Shown one piece after another: positions 57,489 to 64,000 of a stretch of 64,000 nucleotides of DNA. Numbering within the stretch: position 1 is the stretch's first letter; every line of letters begins with the position of its first letter. The DNA comes from Isoetes taiwanensis (Eukaryota; Streptophyta; Lycopodiopsida; Isoetales; Isoetaceae). Location of the stretch: the NCBI GenBank assembly GCA_021234155.1, contig JAJEKV010000080.1:1474182-1538181 (forward strand), in the 5' to 3' direction. Position numbers and translations under genes: made by a program. The notes beneath the pieces are model-generated. The model saw nothing but the letters and a program-made list of their open reading frames with translations. It had not been told where the DNA came from and searched no databases.

Positions 57489-57833
57489 GGACATCCGGTA
57501 TCAGCCATAGTGGTTAATTCGGACATCCGATATCAGCCACGTGGTTAATCCGGACAAAAAGTGGTTAATCCGGACAAAAAATCAGGCATAGAACTGCGCG
57601 GCGGGGCAAAAATTTTGATCATATCGCTCTTTATGCTCCCGTGGGTGGTTTGATCTGCTTTAAAAAGCATGCCAATCGCTTTGTATGCCTGTTTTATGCT
57701 AGATTGATGAAGAGAGGAAGAGATTTAAGGCGAAATAGAGCAGAATCGATCAAAAAACAGGCAAAACCGTTGGTTTTTGGGCTTGAAACTGCGCGGTTCT
57801 TCATGGCCGATAACGAGTGTCCGGATTAACCAC
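57489..57833. repeat. Foldback-like cluster: tandem words plus inverted 16-mer
   Basis: GGACATCCGRTATCAGCC occurs at 57489 and 57521 (period 32). GTGGTTAATCCGGACA occurs at 57541 and 57561 (period 20) and is perfectly inverted at 57818-57833. The 260 bp between has no recognised gene. The layout resembles a foldback or MULE-like end with subterminal repeats. Confidence 0.6.
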
Positions 57834-59040
57834 ATCTTGGATGATATATACGGCCTTCAGTATTTTGGTGTTTTCGCTTGTTATTTCTTGGAGTGACCTT
57901 AATTTCTTGAAATGTGCCATCATTTTGGTAAATCTGGTGAACCACTTCTTCTTGTCTGTAATGCGTGAAAATTTTCTTTAACCTATTCCCTTTGTTGTTT
58001 TTTCAGTGTCACAAGGCGCGGATAGTCATCATACAGTTATAGAAAGTTTTTAGTTATAAGATGCCGAGAATCAAGACTCTTCCTGTTCTTGAAGACTTTC
58101 TGTAAGGTGTTAGACTCGTGGAGAGATTTCTTTGATTTCTGTTTAATTCGAGAGTCTGATATATATTTGGACAATTTTTACGACTTTGTAGTCTGATCTT
58201 TCAATTCTGGTAAGACCCGCTTATCATAGTTCAGTTCTAGCATCATTTTTATGAATCGAGTTGAGAAATATATTTTAATTTGCAGGTCTGAAGTTGGAAG
58301 CACTGGTTGTCATTCCCTGGTGCTTGTGCTTCACTGAACATGGCTATGATGATCTTGAGCTGGAAAAAGTTTTAAACTTGTGATTGAAATAGTCTTTTGA
58401 ACTGGCTGTAAATTTCGAATCCAATATGGAGTTTACTTGTAAATGCATATGAAATCATTGTATAAATATATAATATGTTGTATCATATATTATGTCACCA
58501 TAGCCAGCGCCAGGATCCCCAGTCTAACACTGTACTATCAAATGGCAGGCCGGATTCGTGATAAACCATTCTGCTCTATTTCAAGGTATTCTGCTCTGTT
58601 TCAAGAACGTACGTGGAGGTCTAGCTATGGCGGCCTTGATGAAAATGTTGCTTAAAGGTACACAGACAGTTTCATTATCTGTTTATACAGTCATTCTTGC
58701 AGGAAAAAAATAATACAATCGATGTTCAACTTGATCATACAACTGAATTTGTTCTGTGATCGGAACACGAAGATGAAATAGGAGGATTTTTCTTTTATGC
58801 ATGTCTAGAAAAAAATGCAAATCCAATAACTTTCTAGTATCAAGTGTAGTTAGGGACTTCACATTCCATTAACGTAAGGTCAACATTGGTCATGTAATAG
58901 GGACCTTAAATCTACCATATATACACCTAATAAGATAAATTATCACGGCCAAAGGGATTCAGGTCATGTGATACAAGAAGGCATAAAAAAAAACGGTTAA
59001 TCTCCCAATGCCCCGTTGAGATCCTTTTTTTTATAAGGGA
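57834..59040. other. Gene-free stretch
   Basis: AT-rich. No protein-like frame and no RNA gene recognised. Confidence 0.4.
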
Positions 59041-59107
59041 AAGTCCCCTTTTCTGGCCTGCGCGCGTTGGCCCCCTTGACAGGCCAGAAAAAAGCCCAAG
59101 GGGACTT
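59041..59107. repeat. Hairpin with two stem blocks
   Basis: AAGTCCCCTT (59041-59050) pairs with AAGGGGACTT (59098-59107), and CTGGCCTG (59053-59060) with CAGGCCAG (59080-59087). A related sequence with the same order of words (TATAAGGGAAAG, TTTCTGGCC, TTGGCATAA) lies at 60337-60415. Confidence 0.6.
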
Positions 59108-59599
59108 TGGCATAATGGGAAGATAGGTCTGCTGGCATTCTGCCACATCATCGGTGCCATGTCACCATACATATAAAGTGTTATTGTGACAATTTTCTTT
59201 CTTTTCTTCTTCCGTCTGCGGCCATCTCTGGTTGTGGGCACCTCCGCCTTTGTCGCTGCTTCAACATAGCGCTCTAAGACCTTGGCTGAGTGCTTGAAGA
59301 GGTTTTCTGCGGCGCCTAGCATACGAAGCGGCTCAGTAGCGGAAGTATTGTTTGTTTTTTTGCTTCTGACATGTGTATTTGTGTAAGCTTCATAATAATG
59401 TAAAGATCCTTATAATTTTGGCCGATTTAAAGGCGCTTGGACGAAAGATCCATCCGATTTGCTATTTACACGAAAGATCCAAGAGCTTTAGGTGATTTTC
59501 TTGTTTTCTTGTTAGGCTTTCTTCTGTTTTTGTGTTTCTAACATTCTTTCTTCCTTTTATCAGGTTTTTCGAGGTTCTTGTCTTTGAAAGGTTGTAATA

Positions 59600-59791
59600 A
59601 TGGCTCGACATTTTCTCCTTTTGGGCTTTTGCCTTATATTGTTCAAAGTTTCTGTGCCATTGCAGTCTGCTATGGCTGGAATACCATCTGAAGGTCAAGA
59701 AGATCTGGTTTCAGAGAAATCTGCCTTTGATTTAAAGATAACTCAAGAAATGGGAGGTGTAGAGTGCTTTTTCAAAGAAATCTGCCTTTGA
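59600..59791 (+). CDS. Possible small secreted peptide
   Basis: 63 codons beginning MARHFLLLGFCLILFKVSVP, a good signal peptide (positive N-end, hydrophobic core, small residues before a likely cut after AMA), then an acidic segment (PSEGQEDLVSEK) with two late cysteines. After the TGA the same frame stays open to 59977 (NISLEELAGQNQRLRRAFNL onward, with two more cysteines). A 61-bp tandem duplication (59716, 59777) spans the end of the frame and changes it. It could be a decayed or spliced secreted-peptide gene. No family recognised. Confidence 0.35.
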   Translation: MARHFLLLGFCLILFKVSVPLQSAMAGIPSEGQEDLVSEKSAFDLKITQEMGGVECFFKEICL

Positions 59792-59991
59792 TTTAGAGAT
59801 AACATTTCTTTAGAGGAGCTTGCTGGACAGAATCAGAGATTGAGGAGAGCTTTTAACTTGAATGTTGACATTGGTTCGACTAGTATCACAGGCAGAACTT
59901 TTAGCAACTGCATATCTTGGAGGTGGCAGCTTCGACCTGGAGGAGCTTGTCAAGAAGATAATGAAATGATAAGCTGATAATGAAATGAAGT

Positions 59992-60654
59992 TCTGTTGTG
60001 GTTTTTTTTTTTTTGCTTTGTTTTCAGTCTGAATCTGAATGTTTCATCAAGTATTTTGAGAACTTGGATGAACATGCAAATGTAAAGCTTTCAAATGTAA
60101 ATCAAAATCTGAACCTTTGACTCTTTTACCTTTGAATCATTGTAAATTCTGGACTTTGAATTTTTGACATTCTGGGCTATATTCTGGAGATCATTCTGGA
60201 ATGCATTCTGTAAATTAACTTGTGCACAGAATTCTTTAAAGTAGTACAACTTTAGTCAACTTTCAGAGTTAGAAAGAATGACACGTGTCACTAGGGGGTT
60301 GGAGATGGGAGCAGAACGCAAGCTTACCTACCTTTCCGTATAAGGGAAAGGCTCGCTGGGCTGTTTTCTGGCCAGTCAAGCTGGCCTTCGCGCCCAGGGG
60401 GTCCTTGGCATAACGTAAAGTTTGGTTAGGGTTCATTCTGGCCAATCTGCCAAGTTGAATGAGCTGCCACCACGTGTCATGTTTTCTTTCCCGGAATGTC
60501 CTGTTTGCTGGCATTCTAAGTTTACCTATATTATGAAGTTTCTTACCTGTATTTTGAAGTTTACTTGCATTTCGCTTTCTTGTTTTAGTTTTACAGAGCA
60601 TTGAACATTTACTGCCCAGGGAAGCGAACCCCGGTCCAAAGCTCCCGCAACAGA
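59992..60654. other. Non-coding stretch with a GACACGTGTC palindrome
   Basis: Holds GACACGTGTC at 60280-60289 and CCACGTGTCA near 60471 (G-box-like) and the relative of the 59041 hairpin (60337-60415). A minus-strand B-box-like GGTTCGCTTCC lies at 60620-60630. No gene recognised. Confidence 0.4.
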
Positions 60655-60797
60655 GTTCTTAAAAAAAGCTCCAAAGCACCTACAGATTCCTTAAAAGAAA
60701 GCTTCAGAAGGAAAGAAATCTTCAAAAGCATCGCAAGCTTCAGAAAAGAAAAGCTTCAAAAAAGCTTCGAAAAGAAAAGAAAAGAAAAGAAAAGCTT

Positions 60798-60833
<36 letters not shown>

Positions 60834-60905
60834 AAAGAAAAGCTTCGAAAGGAAGAAAAGATTTGAAAGCTTCAGAAAGAAAAAAAGTAAAGAAAGCTTC
60901 AAGAG
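60655..60905 (+). repeat. Purine-rich low-complexity tract with regularly placed AAGCTT
   Basis: Built from GAAAA and GAAA words, with a (GAAA)n microsatellite at about 60800-60836, and AAGCTT or AAAGCTTC recurring many times. The 133-codon Lys/Ser/Phe frame across it (60601-61002) is a composition artefact. Confidence 0.75.
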
Positions 60906-61002
60906 TCGTCGGGGCAGGAGTAGGGCGCCACAGTCAGAGCAAGGGGCCATCGCCATAGTCGGAGCCGCCAGAACGAACCCTAACCCAAACTTCACGTTTT
61001 AA

Positions 61003-61470
61003 GAACGTCCCCTTTACAGGACATTCTTATATACCGAAAACATCCATTGGGCTTCATTCTGTTGTTGAATGCAAGGTAAGATCATGCAGGGTAAGGGTAA
61101 AATTAACTGAAGCAAGGTAAAAATCTACCACTGTTCTTGCTCAACTTTCAGATAAGGAAAAAATGCCACGTGTCGTAACCTGATTGGATGGGAAGGGAGA
61201 ACGAAGCCCAATGGTTTTTTTCGTGATTCGAGTTTTCACTTGCTCACAAACAATCTAGTAAGAACTATGGAGTTCCTATACAAAATATGGCAAATGCTAA
61301 AAGCTTATATGCAAAATCCTGTGGAGCATGACATACAATGGCAAATTATTTGAATAGAGGTAGTGGAGAGAGGAAGAGACATTGTGATGAATAAATAAAA
61401 GTCAGGTAACAAGAAAATTGAAGTGTAAATACATTGAAGGAGTGGTTGTAAAGACAAAAATAGCTATTTG
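61003..61470. other. Gene-free stretch downstream of the F-box gene
   Basis: Carries CCACGTGTCG at about 61168 in a context resembling 60249-60290. It would include the 3' UTR of the F-box gene. I see no AATAAA on minus close to the stop. Confidence 0.4.
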
Positions 61471-61495
61471 TCACACAATGGTGCATAAAAGAGGG

Positions 61496-62548
61496 TCAAA
61501 AGGAAAAGGCAGATTTTGAAAACATTGAACTCTCGTGCAAGATGGGATTATTTGGAAGCCATTTCCAGGATTTTTGCACTGTATCAAATGCCAAGATCTT
61601 GGGAAGCTTACAGAAAACGAGATACTGATCCATGGCACTGCAATCATCCAAATCAGATCGTTTCCTTTTTCCTTCCACAAATTCCGTTGCAAATTCTTGC
61701 GGAACTGAACCCCAATCCATCCAGTTCAGAGACTGCATATCCAGCATCCACATATGGATCTCTGTATTCTGCAATTGTGCCAAAAACAGAGCATTCTTGC
61801 AGTTCATTATCCAACTCTTGGTCTCTAATCTATCATTTGGAAGCAAAATAGGAGTCCAATCCTGGATATGAGTATCATACATTAATGCTATTCTTCTCTC
61901 AGAATCCCTCTTTTCTCCCAGCACAAACCATTTATGACCTAAATGGACAGTTTTTTTCACAGGAGAATCCAACACAAAATCAGAGGATAACCTAGATTCC
62001 TCTTTCCAATCCTTCACATCAGAATGATACGCCAAAACAGCAACAGCATCTTCAACGCCTGGTTTAAGAGCTAAAACAAGAACTTTATATTTATTATGAG
62101 ACAAACAAACCACACTGCTGCTTCCTCTAATAAATCCAGGACAAGTTATCTCCAACTTGGCTCTGCGCAAAGGATTATACAGGTAAATCTTTGGAACAGG
62201 AGTATAATCTGGTGATGTTAGAACAAGAACTCCGTCCTTGACGGAATCTACATGCAGATTGAGCGGAAGGGAAGACAAAGGAAGATTATACCAGTGATTA
62301 TTTAGCGAATTGAAGGCTAAGCAACCCAAATAAGAAGGATATTTGGGAAGAAGCAGCCAAGATGAAGGAGGAACAGGGGTGTGGTCACAGAGGCGAAGGA
62401 AAAAGGGGTCGGAGAACAGATTTTTACAGCGTTTGGAAAGGAGCGGAATTGTGAAGAAATGAGGAAAAGGGAAATGGGCGATGATTTGGTTCTGCAAATC
62501 CAGAGGAAGGACAGAGAAAGGCGAGTCTGGAAGTGCGGGAGCCTCCAT
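61496..62548 (-). CDS. F-box protein, kelch/propeller type
   Basis: A single-exon, 350-residue frame with ATG at 62548 and TGA at 61496. Residues about 14-50 form an F-box (VLPLDLQNQIIAHFPFPHFF ... LLSKRCKNLFSDPFF), which docks onto SKP1 in SCF ubiquitin ligases. The remainder has recurring tryptophan/Leu-Pro blades (WLLLPKYPS, NHWYNLPLSSLP, KIYLYNPLRRAKLEI, VLAYHSDVKDWKEE, MYDTHIQDWTPI, WKWLPNNPI) like the kelch or galactose-oxidase propeller that holds the substrate. Length is in the normal range (350-450). The target is unknown. No stop, frameshift or repeat interrupts it, unlike everything else here, so it is the best candidate for a working gene. Confidence 0.88.
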   Translation of the reverse strand: MEAPALPDSPFSVLPLDLQNQIIAHFPFPHFFTIPLLSKRCKNLFSDPFFLRLCDHTPVPPSSWLLLPKYPSYLGCLAFNSLNNHWYNLPLSSLPLNLHVDSVKDGVLVLTSPDYTPVPKIYLYNPLRRAKLEITCPGFIRGSSSVVCLSHNKYKVLVLALKPGVEDAVAVLAYHSDVKDWKEESRLSSDFVLDSPVKKTVHLGHKWFVLGEKRDSERRIALMYDTHIQDWTPILLPNDRLETKSWIMNCKNALFLAQLQNTEIHMWMLDMQSLNWMDWGSVPQEFATEFVEGKRKRSDLDDCSAMDQYLVFCKLPKILAFDTVQKSWKWLPNNPILHESSMFSKSAFSF

Positions 62549-62598
62549 ACCTAAAATTTTCTTGTTTCTCCTCCCCGGTGGTACGTATAACGAGCGCC

Positions 62599-62626
62599 TT
62601 TAAATACCGACGTGACCACGTCACGG
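62599..62626 (-). promoter_or_regulatory. Core promoter candidate of the F-box gene
   Basis: On minus, TATTTAAA (62599-62606) lies about 50 bp before the ATG. Immediately upstream, two ACGTG cores face each other (62610-62614 and 62618-62622 on the plus numbering), G-box/ABRE-like motifs bound by bZIP or bHLH factors. The 5' UTR would be very short. Motif-based inference only. Confidence 0.4.
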
Positions 62627-62731
62627 GCATATACCGCGTATATTCGGCTCTTTCACATGTTAAAACGAAATTATCGAAATTCTTATGAACTAAACCTAAA
62701 TCGGAAAAAAAAAATTAACTAAATTGTAGCC

Positions 62732-62787
62732 ACGCCACCATAGGTAGAGCCTATGGTCCACGTCACCATAGGTAGAGCCTATGTCCA
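62732..62787. repeat. 28-bp tandem repeat, each unit palindromic
   Basis: Two units, with equivalent points at 62736 and 62764, each containing CATAGG...CCTATG, a 6-bp stem around TAGAG, followed by TCCACGT. About 190-240 bp upstream of the F-box ATG. Confidence 0.75.
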
Positions 62788-64000
62788 CGTCTAACCCATA
62801 CGGTTGGCCTTGCACATTACATACATGAGAATTTTTACCTTGTCTCTCAATCTCATTCAATTCCATTCGTTGTCTCAAGAATGTGTACATGTCTTTTACA
62901 TACATTGGTTCCATTCATTATTGAGTCTCTTTCATTACTTTTGTCCTGACTCTACATATTCAACAAAAAATGGAATATTTGGTGAGTTGATGCTGACAAC
63001 TATCCAAAGCGTTTATGCATCATTGAGTCTCTTCTATTGGGTCTCAAGAATTTGTCCTGACTGTACATATTTTAGCGAAAAATGGAGTATTTGGTGGATT
63101 ATACTGACCACTATCCAACCTCAATCATGCACAGGCACATTGTTGCCACTGAGTGGCTGGGTATTTTGACATTCCTTACTGTGCAAAGAAGATGAAGTTT
63201 TATCATTTTACATATTGCTTTTGGTTTTCTTGGCTTTGTTTCTCATATCACCTTTTATGTGTTTGCTTTGCAGATGTATGTTGATTTTTTTCAAGTGTGA
63301 TTATGGAATAGTTTCAGGCATTCCCAACCTTTAGATTGGAGAATATACTACAACATATATCATATCAGTGGATCCTAGCCCTCCACTTTCAAATGCTTAG
63401 GTGGCTCTATAATTTAGGAATTGACATCCATTGTAAACAATTCAAATGCCATGTTGATTTCAAAGTAGCGCTTCCTTTCTAAATTAGCAGTGTCTCAATT
63501 TAGTTGGCAGAATGTTATGTAGAGTTAGAGGTAAGTTTAAAACATTATTGCGGGTCTGTGTGCGTGGGTCTATTTTTGGCCTTTAACACATAAAAATGGC
63601 AATTTGTTGGCTACTTTTAGAACCTATGTGTGGATCACATTATATAAGTGATATGCGTGTTCACCACTTTCATGCATATTATTCTTGGGAGAGGTATCTG
63701 GTCAAGTGAATCAAGGCCTGTGCATTGTGTATGTTCAATTTTTTGCAAGTATCTAATATGTAGCACAATAACATGGGGTTCTACGGGGATTTGATATGGA
63801 TGCATAATCACCATTCCTGAGACCATAGACCATACCCCTAAACAAGTGAATGGATTATTACAAAAACAAAGAAAAGAAAACAAGGTGCTGCGCAGGGAGG
63901 GTTGCCCTCCATGTCCAGAGGGTGAAGTGGCTGAAATCATAGCTCAAAGTTATGTTTTGACAATCAATTCAAATTGCTACTTCAAGACAATAGAATACTT
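62788..64000. other. Gene-free right end of the window
   Basis: AT-rich. A roughly 100-bp passage around 62925-62980 is loosely repeated at 63010-63100 (CCTGACT.TACATATT, AAAAATGGARTATTTGG). No coding region, RNA gene or mobile element recognised. Confidence 0.45.

Noticed and set aside
60620-60660. Minus-strand tRNA-like sequence around GGTTCGCTTCC
   Set aside because: Only the B-box part is convincing; an A box at the right distance is weak and no cloverleaf forms. Too little for a SINE call.
60601-61002. 133-codon Lys/Ser/Phe-rich open frame
   Set aside because: It is the translation of the GAAA/AAGCTT low-complexity tract; no protein family or conserved non-repetitive segment.

Overview
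The window reads as plant nuclear DNA dominated by transposable elements. Support for a plant source: an L1-type LINE with a DUF4283-like first protein, a wall-associated-kinase-like receptor kinase fragment, a single-exon F-box protein, and repeats at every scale. A large-genome seed plant, perhaps a gymnosperm, fits best, but the species call is inference. I see no rRNA gene, functional tRNA gene, CRISPR array or prokaryotic operon.

Positions 1-37187 are three tandem copies of a 13-16 kb composite unit (1-16475, 16476-29806, 29807-37187). Each unit joins two blocks. One is a 6.2 kb 'U' block: a coiled-coil reading frame on +, a 5'-truncated LINE on -, a GT-rich minisatellite and AT-rich filler. 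The other is an LTR retrotransposon lying on the - strand. The full LTR runs TGTGAC...GTCACA (5665-7261, 35557-37187). A polypurine tract abuts it at 7262-7274, and the internal region (7262-15332) lacks a recognisable pol. Each U block joins the middle of a 645-bp LTR remnant. Copy 2 has lost 2.77 kb and 0.39 kb relative to copy 1, both at short microhomologies. Many differences between copies cluster at CTG/CAG sites and look like consensus errors.

Positions 37188-45228 are not part of the array. They hold short tandem and inverted repeats, a receptor-kinase fragment fused to an unrelated frameshifted coding remnant (40424-41169), and a 1.29 kb retroposed sequence on - with 15-bp target-site duplications (42643-43930).

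Positions 45229-53048 are a nearly complete 7.8 kb L1-type LINE: ORF1, ORF2 with endonuclease, reverse transcriptase and C-terminal zinc-binding region, poly(A), and a 17-bp target-site duplication. A few stops and frameshifts inactivate it. It sits inside an older degenerate gene (about 44470-54120) of a family I cannot name. The reading frame is continuous when the two flanks are joined.

Positions 54120-64000 hold a diverged 3' end of the same LINE family found in the array (54290-54700), at least two MITE-like elements with terminal inverted repeats (55319-55835, 56583-56741), a foldback-like repeat cluster (57489-57833), a possible small secreted peptide gene (59600), a purine-rich AAGCTT-studded tract (60655-60905), and the only clearly intact gene, an F-box/kelch-type protein on - (61496-62548) with a TATA-like box and ACGTG motifs. 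From 62790 to the end I see no gene.
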